DNA of 64,000 bases from Gracilibacillus suaedae (GCF_017599345.1 NZ_JAGFVL010000016.1:1-64000); one strand, 5' to 3'; positions 1 to 8,825 are shown, numbered from the stretch's first letter. Made by a program: numbers and translations. The notes: generated by a model from the letters alone, not told the origin.

Positions 1-112
1 AGACACGCCCCCTGGAAAGCGAAGTGGGCAAGCCGAAGCGGTTGTTACGACTATTAATCATGTCAAAATAACTACTTTGAACAGGACCGGGTGGGATTTC
101 CCGGTTTTTCTT
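1..112 (+). repeat. Family A intergenic repeat, copy 1 (cut by window edge)
   Basis: This stretch is nearly identical to 5567-5680, differing at only a few positions. It ends in a GC-rich hairpin (ACCGGG/CCCGGT at 86-105) followed by a T run, so it probably also works as a terminator for a gene left of the window. The upstream half of the element, including its central palindrome, lies outside the window. Confidence 0.8.
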
Positions 113-195
113 ATAAATGCAAAGAAAGCATAAAAATTAGGTGCCTGTCTAGCTCCGTGCGCCCAGAAACTAGGGGCAACTTGGGTTATTATCGC

Positions 196-564
196 TTAGT
201 GCAATTTTTGTTGATAGTGTGCAAAGGAGTCTGTGGCTAGGGTTACTGCTTGGGCGAATGCGGCACCTCCGCCTAGTGCAGCGCTAACAGCAATCGTTTC
301 CATCAATTCTTCCTGGCTAGCACCGTTTTCTACGGCGCCTTTTGAATGATAAATAATACAATACTCGTCCTGGGCATAAATACTGATCGCTAACGCCATG
401 AGTTGCTTTTCTTTTTTCTCAATTGTTCCATCCTTAAATGCTTCTTCGGTAAATTCAAAATATCCTCTTGTCATTTCCGGTAAGTATTCTTCCATTCTTC
501 TGGTACCGCGTTTAAAATCTGCTATCGATTGATCAAAATAATTTACATGCTCCTGATTTTCCAT
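196..564 (-). CDS. Carboxymuconolactone decarboxylase (AhpD-like) family protein
   Basis: This 122-residue, mostly helical protein has the CMD/AhpD-like fold, with the core signature around residues 53-75 (LMALAISIYAQDEYCIIYHS). Redox-active AhpD proteins carry a CxxC pair before the histidine. Here there is a single Cys in a CxxxH arrangement, so peroxidase-reductant activity is doubtful and a non-redox or binding role is possible. The start is an ATG behind a weak purine-rich site. It is monocistronic and divergent from the CDGSH gene at 676. The exact function is not recognisable from sequence. Confidence 0.8.
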   Translation of the reverse strand: MENQEHVNYFDQSIADFKRGTRRMEEYLPEMTRGYFEFTEEAFKDGTIEKKEKQLMALAISIYAQDEYCIIYHSKGAVENGASQEELMETIAVSAALGGGAAFAQAVTLATDSFAHYQQKLH

Positions 565-675
565 ATTTTCATCCCGCCTTTCATTTTAATGTGTGAAAAA
601 GCATAAAATTTTATTCAAAGATGATAGACAGAAGAGAATATACTCGGGTAAAATTTGTAGAGGGGGTAATAAAAG

Positions 676-888
676 ATGAGTGAAACTAACAAAAAAGTAC
701 AACTAAAGGTAAGAGACAATGGATCTATTCTAGTAACCGGAGATGTTGAATTAGTGGATGCAGAGGGAAACCCATTCGAAACAAAACCAAAGTTTTCCCT
801 TTGTCGATGTGGCGCATCCAAAAATAAACCTTTCTGTGATGGATCACATAAAGAAATTGGTTTTCAGGATCAAATCAGAGCAAAATAA
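676..888 (+). CDS. CDGSH-type iron-sulfur domain protein
   Basis: This is a 70-residue soluble protein. It carries the complete CDGSH cluster-binding signature CRCGASKNKPFCDGSH near residues 43-58, which gives the three Cys and one His ligands of a [2Fe-2S] centre. The family takes part in redox sensing or iron-sulfur transfer; no specific partner can be named here. A GAGGGGG ribosome site lies 9 bases before the ATG. The gene stands alone and is closed by a hairpin at 947-974. Confidence 0.88.
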   Translation: MSETNKKVQLKVRDNGSILVTGDVELVDAEGNPFETKPKFSLCRCGASKNKPFCDGSHKEIGFQDQIRAK

Positions 889-946
889 GGCGGTTTCTAA
901 TCACCTATGTATTTGGTCGATTGTTATAATTTAAATAGAGAAGCAG

Positions 947-974
947 AAGGCACAGCCGTTTCGGTTAGTGCCTT
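947..974 (+). terminator. Terminator after the CDGSH gene
   Basis: The arms AAGGCAC/GTGCCTT, with a nested CCG/CGG, are followed by TTCCTTTTG. The hairpin separates the CDGSH gene from the PTS regulator downstream. Confidence 0.75.
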
Positions 975-1043
975 TTCCTTTTGATTGCCATTGCGGTAGT
1001 ATGTGACTTGTAGTATTGTTGTGTTGGAGGTGGAGGTGATTTC

Positions 1044-2972
1044 ATGAAGGAGAGGCAGCGGATTCTCTTAAGAAAGCTACTGCTAGCAAACGAACAAGTC
1101 GCTTTAGTGCAGCATTTGGCCGAAGAGTTAAACTGTTCAGAGAAAACAATTCGAAATGATTTACAAAGAGTGGAATCATTTTTAAAAGAACAAAGCAATG
1201 GTCGATTGATTAGAAAGCCTGGTGTGGGTGTGTCGATAGAAATATCTGATTATGAGAAGCAGGAGATATTATCATTGATACAGTCTGAAAATAAGGAGAA
1301 AAGAAGTGTTTTGGAGGTTTCGGAACAAAAAGAAATATTATTTCAGCTTCTTATTCATGAAAATATCTCCATTCAACAGTTGACAGATCACTATTTTGTG
1401 TCACACTCTGCCATAAAAAAAGTGATAGAAGAGATGGAAACATGGCTAAAAACTAAAAATGTACAGATAAAAACTAAACAAAAAGTTGGTATTGTAGTCG
1501 AAGCAGCAGAGAAGGATATTAGAATAGCAATCCAGCAGCTTGATTTTTATAAAGCTGAGAAAGACTCGCGAGGTTTTTCTTTTCTGTATCAACAAGTGCA
1601 AGAACATGAACGACGAGCACTAGATCAATCTTTTTTAACCTTTATTCGTCATTATCAAATACCATTAACAGATGAAAGTATAAAAAACTTAAAGATCTAT
1701 ATCATTGTGATGATGAAAAGATTGAAATCTAACCATAGGGTAGATATAAGTAAAGAACAAATAACTTTCATAACAAAGAAACAAGAATTTCAGTGGATGG
1801 AGAACTTAGTGAAGGACTTAGAAAGTATCTTTCTTATTAAAGTACCGGAACATGAAAAGGTATACTTAACTATGCAATTTCTAGGCGCTAAATTTCAGGA
1901 ACGGCATGGTGATGTGTCTCATTTTGATGCGGATGTCGACCAGCAAGCGGATTGGCTGACAGAAGTGCTGACCAAACGACTGAGTGTCTTAGCATTAATG
2001 CCTTTTGGTCATGATAAAACATTAAAAGAAGGCTTAAAGGTTCATCTTTATTCTGTTATCAATCGATTGAAATATGAACTCCCTGTTCAAAATCCACTGG
2101 CAGCAGATATTAAACAGATGTATCCGTTTATGTTTGATGCTTTAATTACAGCATTGCAGGATATGAATGAGGAATTACCATTTAAAATTCCAGAAGATGA
2201 AGTGGCTTTTTTAACCTTGCATTACCAAGCTTCAGTGGAACGAATAAGAGGGGAACGACAGTCTAACAAAAAATTAGTAATTGTGTGTCATATGGGTATT
2301 GGCGTATCAGAAATATTGCGTTCAAAAATTGCTACATCATTTCATGAAGTCGATATTGTTGCAACCCTTCCACATAATAAATTGGAACTATTTTTAAAGG
2401 AACAGTCAGTAGACCTAATTGTTTCGACCATGCCTATAGAGGACGTAAGTATTCCGCATGTGATGATTACACCTCTTTTTAACGAGCGTGACAAGAATAA
2501 GCTGCGAAATGCAATACTTGGAAAGAGTCAAGGAAATCGTGATTCTGTATTAAGAAGTTATCTAAAAGAAGACTATATATTTTTGGATTTAGCTATAGAA
2601 CATCGCTTTGAATTAATAGAGAAATTATCAGAGAGATTAGTTCATGATGGCTTGGTAGAAGAGGGATATGGACATCAAGCGCTAATTCGTGAACGAGCAG
2701 CAGCTACAGCAATCGGTGGCGGTATGGCCATTCCGCATGGAGACCCAAATTTGGTAAAAAGATCTGCCATAATAGTAGCAACGTTAAAAGAACCAATTAC
2801 ATGGGGAACGGAATTAGTCTCTTTAGTGTTTTTCCTCGTATTAAAACAGGAGCCATCAGATAAAAGAAGAAAATTATTCCACCAGTTATCTAGGTTAGCA
2901 GGAAATCCCGAGAAAGTTGCCAAATTGACTGCTGTAACAGATGTAGGAAATTTTTTAGACATACTAGATTAA
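1044..2972 (+). CDS. BglG/MtlR-family PTS-controlled transcriptional activator
   Basis: This 642-residue regulator has a multi-domain architecture. It starts with a DeoR/HTH_11 winged helix (about 5-60, with SEKTIRNDLQRVESFL) and a second Mga-like HTH (about 80-150). Two PTS regulation domains follow (about 170-395). Then come an EIIB-like domain with Cys415 in CHMGIG and a fructose/mannitol-type EIIA domain with His565 in AIPHGDP. Such proteins are usually DNA-binding activators whose activity depends on phosphorylation of the PRD, EIIB and EIIA residues by the PTS. It lies 224 bases upstream of, and parallel to, the fructose-type PTS permease and is its likely activator. The ATG follows a strong GGAGGTG site. 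Confidence 0.88.
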   Translation: MKERQRILLRKLLLANEQVALVQHLAEELNCSEKTIRNDLQRVESFLKEQSNGRLIRKPGVGVSIEISDYEKQEILSLIQSENKEKRSVLEVSEQKEILFQLLIHENISIQQLTDHYFVSHSAIKKVIEEMETWLKTKNVQIKTKQKVGIVVEAAEKDIRIAIQQLDFYKAEKDSRGFSFLYQQVQEHERRALDQSFLTFIRHYQIPLTDESIKNLKIYIIVMMKRLKSNHRVDISKEQITFITKKQEFQWMENLVKDLESIFLIKVPEHEKVYLTMQFLGAKFQERHGDVSHFDADVDQQADWLTEVLTKRLSVLALMPFGHDKTLKEGLKVHLYSVINRLKYELPVQNPLAADIKQMYPFMFDALITALQDMNEELPFKIPEDEVAFLTLHYQASVERIRGERQSNKKLVIVCHMGIGVSEILRSKIATSFHEVDIVATLPHNKLELFLKEQSVDLIVSTMPIEDVSIPHVMITPLFNERDKNKLRNAILGKSQGNRDSVLRSYLKEDYIFLDLAIEHRFELIEKLSERLVHDGLVEEGYGHQALIRERAAATAIGGGMAIPHGDPNLVKRSAIIVATLKEPITWGTELVSLVFFLVLKQEPSDKRRKLFHQLSRLAGNPEKVAKLTAVTDVGNFLDILD

Positions 2973-2973
2973 A

Positions 2974-3006
2974 AAATCCTTGCAGTTCTATGAATTGTGA
3001 GGATTT
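2974..3006 (+). terminator. Possible weak terminator between regulator and PTS gene
   Basis: Imperfect arms AAATCCTTGCAGTTC/GAATTGTGAGGATTT lie immediately after the regulator stop codon. The T tract is poor (CTTATG), so this may only attenuate read-through. Confidence 0.45.
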
Positions 3007-3196
3007 CTTATGTTAAAAAAGTGTGAAAGTTGATTATTTCACAAATATATAATTCCTGAAATAAATAGGTATTTTTACCCTATTCATCCGAATTAAAAAA
3101 ATCATTTTTGCCGGAAGTAGTGGTAAGTTTCTTTTATTTTGATGAGCCGATTTAGGGGTATACTATGGGTAATTACAATAAGGGAAGGTGTTACAG

Positions 3197-5131
3197 ATGA
3201 CAAAAGTATTAGCGATTACATCTTGTCCTAATGGGATTGCGCATACGTATATGGCTGCTGAGAACTTGGAAAAAGCAGCAGAAGAGATGAATATAGATAT
3301 TAAAGTGGAAACGCAAGGCTCGATTGGGGCAGAAAACGAATTAACGTCTGCTGAAATTGATGAGGCAGACGCGATCATCATCGCGGCAGATAAAGCGGTT
3401 AATAAATCCCGTTTCGTTGGTAAAAAATTAGTAGCTGCAGGAGTGCAGGAAGGGATTCGAAATCCTAAGAGTTTAATTAAACAAGCGTTAAGTGATGATG
3501 CACCTGTTCATAAGGGAGAAGGAAGTGGTAAAAAAGAAAAAATGCCGACCGCTTCAGAAGGAACGAAGCAAAATCCTATTTATCGTCACTTAATGAATGG
3601 TGTTTCTTTTATGGTGCCATTTATCGTTGTTGGTGGTTTATTAATTGCAATTGCTTTAACCTTAGGTGGCAATGCCGGAGAAGGTGGTATTGCAATACCA
3701 GAGGATTCCTTTTGGAAAACGATAGAATCAATTGGTAGTGCCGCATTTAGTTTTATGGTACCAATCCTTGCTGGTTATATTGCATACAGTATTGCAGATC
3801 GTCCTGGTCTGGCGCCCGGTATGATTGGGGGTTATATTGCAGCAAATGGTAGCTTTTACGGTAGTGAAGCAAGTGCAGGTTTCTTAGGCGGAATAATTGC
3901 AGGTTTCTTAGCGGGGTATGTGGCGTTATGGATTAAGAAAATTAAAGTACCAAAGATGGTACAACCGATTATGCCAATTATCGTTATTCCTGTAGTATCT
4001 TCTTTAGTAGTAGGTCTTCTGTTTGTATTATTAATCGGTGCTCCAGTAGCACAAATTTTTGAATCATTAACAGGCTGGCTTGCAGGTATGCAAGGAACAA
4101 GCTCGATATTATTAGCACTTATTTTGGGTGCGATGATTTCGTTTGATATGGGTGGACCGGTTAATAAAGTAGCCTTTTTATTTGGTGCTGCTATGATTGG
4201 AGAAGGTAACTATGAAATTATGGGTCCGATTGCGGTTGCGATTGCAGTTCCACCAATTGGTTTAGGCTTAGCGACATTAATGTTCAAAAATAAATTTGAA
4301 CAAGCACAGCAAGAAACAGGTAAGGCTTCTTTGGCGATGGGGTTTTTCGGCATTACAGAGGGGGCGATCCCTTTTGCGGCACAGGATCCTTTGCGTGTAA
4401 TCCCAAGTATTATGATTGGTTCCATGACAGGTTCCGTTATTGCCATGTTGAGTAATGTTGGAGATAGTGTAGCACACGGTGGGCCTATTGTTGGCGTGTT
4501 AGGTGCGGTGGATAATGTCGTAATGTTCTTCGTTGCCATTATTATCGGTTCGGTTGTGACAGCGTTCATGATTAAGTTATTGAAGAAAGATGTAGATAAT
4601 CCGGTGATGAAAGAAGCAAGAGAAGAAGAGGAAGAGACAAACGATGAATTCGCTACTCAATCAGTGCAACAAATCGAGAAACTAACAGATATTACAAATG
4701 TTGACTTAATCGACACAGAGATAAAAGCAAATGACAGAGATGAAGTTATTGATGAATTGATTGCAAAATTAGATGCTAATGATGTATTAACTTCTAAAGA
4801 AGACTTCAGAAAAGCAATATTAGATCGTGAAGCAGAAAGCTCTACAGGCATCGGTATGAATGTAGCTATTCCACATGGTAAATCAGATGCTGTAAAAGCA
4901 CCACGAGTTGTGTTCGGGCTTCAAAAAGATGGGGTAGATTGGCATAGTGCTGATGATTCTCTGGCGAAACTGATCTTTATGATTGCCGTACCGAAGCATG
5001 CGGAAGGAGACGCGCATTTGAAAATTCTGCAAATGCTCTCCAGAAAATTAATGGATGATCAATTTAGAGAGCAATTATTAAATGTAAAATCTGCAGAAGA
5101 AGCGTATCAATTGTTAGACCAAATACAATAA
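3197..5131 (+). CDS. fruA: PTS fructose-family transporter, EIIB-EIIC-EIIA fusion
   Basis: This 644-residue phosphotransferase permease couples sugar uptake to phosphorylation. EIIB spans residues 1-100 with phosphocysteine Cys10 (TSCPNGIAHTYMAAE). EIIC (about 125-465) has multiple membrane spans and the GGPVNK and AIPFAAQDP motifs. EIIA (about 495-644) has phosphohistidine His560 in AIPHGKSD. I chose the ATG at 3197 because AGGGAAGG lies 8 bases upstream; an in-frame GTG at 3188 overlaps that site. The upstream BglG/MtlR-type regulator suggests induction by substrate. No fruK or fruR lies beside it, so the sugar could be fructose, mannose or another hexose, and the symbol is tentative. Confidence 0.85.
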   Translation: MTKVLAITSCPNGIAHTYMAAENLEKAAEEMNIDIKVETQGSIGAENELTSAEIDEADAIIIAADKAVNKSRFVGKKLVAAGVQEGIRNPKSLIKQALSDDAPVHKGEGSGKKEKMPTASEGTKQNPIYRHLMNGVSFMVPFIVVGGLLIAIALTLGGNAGEGGIAIPEDSFWKTIESIGSAAFSFMVPILAGYIAYSIADRPGLAPGMIGGYIAANGSFYGSEASAGFLGGIIAGFLAGYVALWIKKIKVPKMVQPIMPIIVIPVVSSLVVGLLFVLLIGAPVAQIFESLTGWLAGMQGTSSILLALILGAMISFDMGGPVNKVAFLFGAAMIGEGNYEIMGPIAVAIAVPPIGLGLATLMFKNKFEQAQQETGKASLAMGFFGITEGAIPFAAQDPLRVIPSIMIGSMTGSVIAMLSNVGDSVAHGGPIVGVLGAVDNVVMFFVAIIIGSVVTAFMIKLLKKDVDNPVMKEAREEEEETNDEFATQSVQQIEKLTDITNVDLIDTEIKANDRDEVIDELIAKLDANDVLTSKEDFRKAILDREAESSTGIGMNVAIPHGKSDAVKAPRVVFGLQKDGVDWHSADDSLAKLIFMIAVPKHAEGDAHLKILQMLSRKLMDDQFREQLLNVKSAEEAYQLLDQIQ

Positions 5132-5136
5132 CAGTA

Positions 5137-5170
5137 AACCCCTTCTCCAGTTAGCTTGGAGAAAGGGGTT
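5137..5170 (+). terminator. Terminator of the PTS operon
   Basis: The arms AACCCCTTCTCC/GGAGAAAGGGGTT form a long stem directly followed by TTTTTTCG, a classical intrinsic terminator 6 bases after the stop codon. Confidence 0.9.
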
Positions 5171-5224
5171 TTTTCGTTGTATGGAAAGAAAGTATATAAT
5201 CCTCGGTATCAACGCCTTTGTTAT

Positions 5225-5680
5225 CAAAGTAGCTATTTTGAAATAAACCGTATAGGAAACCATCGCTGCGGCTGTCCACTTCCCTTTCCACGGGATTTTC
5301 GACTAAGCTAACTTTTCCAAGCAAAACCCCTTGAAAAAGTGGATATTAGTCGAAAATCATCCCGTAGGAGTGGAAGCGGACGGCCTTCGCTATGGAGCTA
5401 TTCTACAACGTTAGTGACAGTTAACTTTTCGAGCTTTCTAAACATGTGTAATAAAACAAGTATGTTAGCGAATACATTTATTGTAAAGCATTACTTAGCG
5501 TAGGCGCCCACTTCGACTCCTGGGGGATCAGCGTGATCTTCAGCTAACTTTGCAAAGTTAGCTGAAGACACGCCCTCTGGAAAGCGAAGTGGGCAAGCCG
5601 AAGCGGTTGTTACGACTATTATTCATGTCAAAATAACTACTTTGAACAGGACCGGGTGGGTTTTCCCGGTTTTTCTTATG
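5225..5680 (+). repeat. Family A intergenic repeat, copy 2 (full, two-part)
   Basis: This gene-free stretch holds two hairpin-forming modules. The first (about 5265-5400) pairs a 'ccacttccctttccacggg' arm with 'cccgtaggagtggaag'. The second (about 5500-5620) contains a perfect 30-base palindrome at 5538-5567 built on CAGCTAAC/GTTAGCTG, flanked by GCCCACTTCG and CGAAGTGGGC. Its right end (5567-5680) matches bases 1-112 almost perfectly and finishes in an ACCGGG/CCCGGT hairpin with a T run at 5651-5674. No open reading frame is credible here. Confidence 0.85.
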
Positions 5681-5715
5681 TTAATCTGATCCAAATTACC
5701 CTCTACGAAAAACCT

Positions 5716-5732
5716 TGTTAGATTACCTTACA
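5716..5732 (+). promoter_or_regulatory. TnrA/GlnR box 1 upstream of amt
   Basis: TGTTA-N7-TTACA is an exact match to the Bacillus TnrA/GlnR consensus TGTNA-N7-TNACA. Its centre (5724) is about 50 bases upstream of the start predicted from the -35/-10 pair at 5739-5767, the position used by TnrA-activated promoters such as B. subtilis nrgAB. Activation under nitrogen limitation is inferred. Confidence 0.8.
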
Positions 5733-5738
5733 CAAAAA

Positions 5739-5767
5739 TTGAGGAGTACAGGATTACAGCTTACACT
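5739..5767 (+). promoter_or_regulatory. Predicted SigA promoter of the amt operon
   Basis: The -35 TTGAGG (5739-5744), a 17-base spacer and the -10 TACACT (5762-5767) place transcription start near 5774. Both hexamers are weak, as expected of an activator-dependent promoter. Confidence 0.6.
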
Positions 5768-5782
5768 GTATTTAACAGTTGA

Positions 5783-5799
5783 TGTTAATAATATTTACA
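5783..5799 (+). promoter_or_regulatory. TnrA/GlnR box 2, abutting the amt ribosome binding site
   Basis: TGTTA-N7-TTACA is a second exact match to the consensus, centred at about +18 relative to the predicted start. Its last base overlaps the AAGGAGAGG ribosome site. A downstream box normally represses, so this may be the site of a GlnR-type repressor while box 1 activates. Confidence 0.75.
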
Positions 5800-5816
5800 A
5801 GGAGAGGAAAAAGATT

Positions 5817-7082
5817 ATGGAAACTGTACTTATGGATAATTTATGGGTCATTATTGGTACTTTTTTAGTTTTATTAATGATTGGTGGATTTATTTTACTT
5901 GAGGCTGGTTCTACTAGAATGAAAAACGCTGGCCACATTGCAGGAAAAACAATTTTCACTATTGGAATCGGCTCAATAGTATTCTGGGCTGTCGGTTGGG
6001 GCTTTATATATGGAGAAGGTAACTGGTTTATTGGATTATCTGATTTCTTCTATGGAGATACATCATTTAGTGAAGAAGGGTTATCTCCAGCGGTTGACTT
6101 TATGTTTCAAATGATGTTTGCATTAATTGCTTTAACCATTGCATTCGGTGGTTTCGCAGAACGTGCAAAATTATCAGCATATGTCATATTCGCTGTACTG
6201 TTCTCAGCTTTAGTTTATCCGGTGGTTGCACACTGGATATGGGGTGGCGGTTGGTTAGCTGACCATGGTAAACAAGACTTTGCTGGTTCAACAGTTGTAC
6301 ACTTAACAGGTGCAATGGCAGCATTAGCGGCAACTATTATTTTGAAACCTCGTATTGGTAAATATAATAAAGATGGTTCTTCTAATGAGTTAGTAGGTCA
6401 CAACCAAGTATATACGGCATTAGCAGTATTACTACTTTGGGTAGGTTGGTTTGGTTTCAACGGTGCAAGTACATTTGGTGTGGAAGATGCATTCTTTGGT
6501 TATGTTATTTTAAATACACAATTAGGAGCGGCTGCTGGGGCAATTGCAGCAATGTTACTCGTTTGGGCAGTAACAGGAAAAGCAGATGTTCCAACTACAT
6601 TGAATGGAGCATTAGCAGGTCTAGTAGCTATTACAGCATCTTGCGGTTTCGTTGAACCATGGGCAGCAGTAGTGATTGGTGCAATTGGTGGTTTGATTGT
6701 TTACGCAAGTATGCGATTCTTTGATCGTGCTCGTATTGACGATCCAATCTTCGCATTATCTGTTCACGGTACTGTCGGTGTTTGGGGGACGATCTCGACA
6801 GGTTTCTTTGCTACACATGAATTATCAGTCGGTATGGATTGGGGGAAACCAGGTTTATTCTATGGTGGAGGATTCGAACAATTAGGTGTTCAAATCTTAG
6901 GTGTTGTAGCATCTGGTGCTTACGCATTTGTCGTGTCATTCATTATCCTTAAGATTATGGATAAAGTAATGGGTGGCTTAAGAGTTTCTGAAGAAGAAGA
7001 AATCATTGGTCTTGACATGAGCGAGCATGGTAGCTATGGTTACCCTGAGAACATTCCACACCCGAATGAACAAGCAAAATAA
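5817..7082 (+). CDS. amt: Ammonium transporter (Amt/MEP/Rh family)
   Basis: This 421-residue membrane protein has about 11 predicted spans and conserved Amt motifs: FALIALTIAFGGFAERAKLS, an HWIWGGGWL segment with the pore histidine region, and DDPIFALSVHGTVGVWG with the second pore histidine. It conducts ammonia/ammonium across the cytoplasmic membrane. The chosen ATG has AAGGAGAGG 9 bases upstream; an in-frame TTG at 5715 would lie upstream of the promoter. B. subtilis places glnK (PII) directly after nrgA. Here a DUF294 nucleotidyltransferase takes that position. Two TnrA/GlnR boxes suggest nitrogen-limited expression. Confidence 0.95.
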   Translation: METVLMDNLWVIIGTFLVLLMIGGFILLEAGSTRMKNAGHIAGKTIFTIGIGSIVFWAVGWGFIYGEGNWFIGLSDFFYGDTSFSEEGLSPAVDFMFQMMFALIALTIAFGGFAERAKLSAYVIFAVLFSALVYPVVAHWIWGGGWLADHGKQDFAGSTVVHLTGAMAALAATIILKPRIGKYNKDGSSNELVGHNQVYTALAVLLLWVGWFGFNGASTFGVEDAFFGYVILNTQLGAAAGAIAAMLLVWAVTGKADVPTTLNGALAGLVAITASCGFVEPWAAVVIGAIGGLIVYASMRFFDRARIDDPIFALSVHGTVGVWGTISTGFFATHELSVGMDWGKPGLFYGGGFEQLGVQILGVVASGAYAFVVSFIILKIMDKVMGGLRVSEEEEIIGLDMSEHGSYGYPENIPHPNEQAK

Positions 7083-7117
7083 TGCATCGTTCTTCGATAA
7101 AGGAGAGGACCTCCGTC

Positions 7118-8080
7118 ATGAGTTATGAAGACATAAAGAGATGGCGTGAACAACAGATTCACAAACAAATGGATCATGAACAATTAAACGATTTTCACGA
7201 TAATCTAATGCTAAAAACCGTACAATTAGCAATGGAGAAAGTTAAGGAAGAGCAGGGGGAAGTCCCTGCTCCCTTCGCTTTTTTTCTGATGGGTAGTGCT
7301 GGTAGAAGGGAACAATCCATATGGAGTGATCAGGATCATGGGATTATTTTTAATGGTTCCGAACAACATCAAGCTTATTTTCAAAAGTTAGGAACAGAAA
7401 TTGTCGATGGTTTGGAAATAGTCGGTTATGAACGGTGTGAAGGTAAAGTGATGGCATCTGAATCACGCTGGACAAAATCAATTGAAGCTTGGATGCAGCA
7501 ACTCAACGACTGGCTTGATGAGGAAAGTTGGCAATCATTACGGCATTTTTCCACTTTTTTTGATTCTCGTGTCTTATTGGGAGAAGGAAAATTACTGGAG
7601 GATGTCAAGCAAGTAACATTTTCATATATTCAAAGTCACCCAGAAATAATGCATAGACTTCTGGATAATGTAGGATTTATTCAAAAAGGTGTCGGAGTAT
7701 TCGGTCAATTATTGCCACAACAATCGGGAAAAAGAACAGGTCAGATTAATATTAAAACGACTGCACTGTTTCCATATGTCAACGCACTACGACTATTAGT
7801 TTTGTGTAATCACATTATGAAAGCATCTACTCTTGAAAGGTTTGCAGCACTTAGGGAGAAATACTCCTTTTTATCTGAGTATCAGAGACTGTTTGAAAGT
7901 TTGCTAGCTTTTAAATTTCAGTTCACCAAAGATGCAACTGAATATGAAGAAGTACATTATATTCCTTTAAAGAAGTTATCAAAAAAAGACAAACAGGAGT
8001 TGAAGGAATACATGAAAAAAGGTGCGGAACTTTTTCAGCAGACAAAAAATACGATAGAAAAAGAGTGTTCTAAATGGTAA
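7118..8080 (+). CDS. DUF294 GlnD-like nucleotidyltransferase-fold protein
   Basis: This 320-residue protein carries the polymerase-beta-type nucleotidyltransferase signature near residues 59-76: GSAGRREQSIWSDQDHG. The GS and DxD residues match the metal-binding pattern of PII uridylyltransferase (GlnD), so catalysis is plausible. The C-terminal half fits DUF294_C. It lacks the CBS and cNMP-binding domains often fused to this family, and the HD and ACT domains of GlnD. AAGGAGAGG precedes the ATG at 7118; an ATG at 7082 overlaps the amt stop and would add 12 residues. The substrate is unknown. Neighbours (amt, exonuclease, GlnR-like regulator) suggest a nitrogen-linked signalling role. Confidence 0.85.
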   Translation: MSYEDIKRWREQQIHKQMDHEQLNDFHDNLMLKTVQLAMEKVKEEQGEVPAPFAFFLMGSAGRREQSIWSDQDHGIIFNGSEQHQAYFQKLGTEIVDGLEIVGYERCEGKVMASESRWTKSIEAWMQQLNDWLDEESWQSLRHFSTFFDSRVLLGEGKLLEDVKQVTFSYIQSHPEIMHRLLDNVGFIQKGVGVFGQLLPQQSGKRTGQINIKTTALFPYVNALRLLVLCNHIMKASTLERFAALREKYSFLSEYQRLFESLLAFKFQFTKDATEYEEVHYIPLKKLSKKDKQELKEYMKKGAELFQQTKNTIEKECSKW

Positions 8081-8802
8081 TGAATCAAATGTTTCAATTT
8101 ATTAAACAAATGTCAGGGAAAATGAACGATATGAATCCTGTAACAAGTCAAACAGATGCAAGAAAAATTGCCTATATGCGTAATTTGCAAAGAGAATTGA
8201 AGCAAAAAGATGTGTTAAATACACCTTTTAAAGATTTAGCTGTAGTAGTGTTTGATATCGAAACAACTGGCTTCTATCCTTACAATGGAGATCGCATTCT
8301 CTCTATAGGTGCAGTGAAAATGAAAGGATCAGAAGTCTTAAGAGATCAGTTATTTTATAAAACTGTCTATAGTGAGTTATCTCCTTCAGAGGAAATTGCA
8401 GCTCTAACTGGGATCACTGAAGCAGAACTAAGTCAAGCAGCACCTTTGGCAGAAGTTTTAAGGCAATTCTTCCAGTTTGTTCGTAGCGATACTTTGATTG
8501 CCCATCATTCCAGTCATGAAAAGCAATTTATGAAACACGCAAGCTGGACAGCTTTGAAAACAAGTTTTCAGCATCGAATTATTGATACTTCTTTTTTAAC
8601 TAAGGTTGTGTCTCCGGATGTTTCGTTCGTGACATTAGATGAATGGTGTGATCACTATGGAGTTGACATTGGGCGTAGACATCATGCGTTATATGATGCA
8701 GCAGCAACTGCCAAGTTATGGTCAGAGAATGTAAAGAAAGTAGAAGAAATGGGCTTTACGAATTTAAAAGATATTTACACACATATTGCTAGTTTGCCTT
8801 AA
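8074..8802 (+). CDS. DnaQ-like 3'-5' exonuclease (DEDDh)
   Basis: This 242-residue protein has all three exonuclease motifs: ExoI FDIETTGF, ExoII around IAHHSSHEKQF, and ExoIII HHALYDAAATAKLW with the DEDDh-type histidine and aspartate. The first 50 residues are a basic extension of unknown role. It starts 7 bases inside the DUF294 gene, implying translational coupling. DUF294 and DnaQ-type genes are also neighbours in many proteobacteria near solute permeases, so the pair is probably functional. A general DNA-repair role cannot be excluded. Confidence 0.88.
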   Translation: MVMNQMFQFIKQMSGKMNDMNPVTSQTDARKIAYMRNLQRELKQKDVLNTPFKDLAVVVFDIETTGFYPYNGDRILSIGAVKMKGSEVLRDQLFYKTVYSELSPSEEIAALTGITEAELSQAAPLAEVLRQFFQFVRSDTLIAHHSSHEKQFMKHASWTALKTSFQHRIIDTSFLTKVVSPDVSFVTLDEWCDHYGVDIGRRHHALYDAAATAKLWSENVKKVEEMGFTNLKDIYTHIASLP

Positions 8803-8825
8803 TTCTGAAAGGAGAGGAAAAGAAC

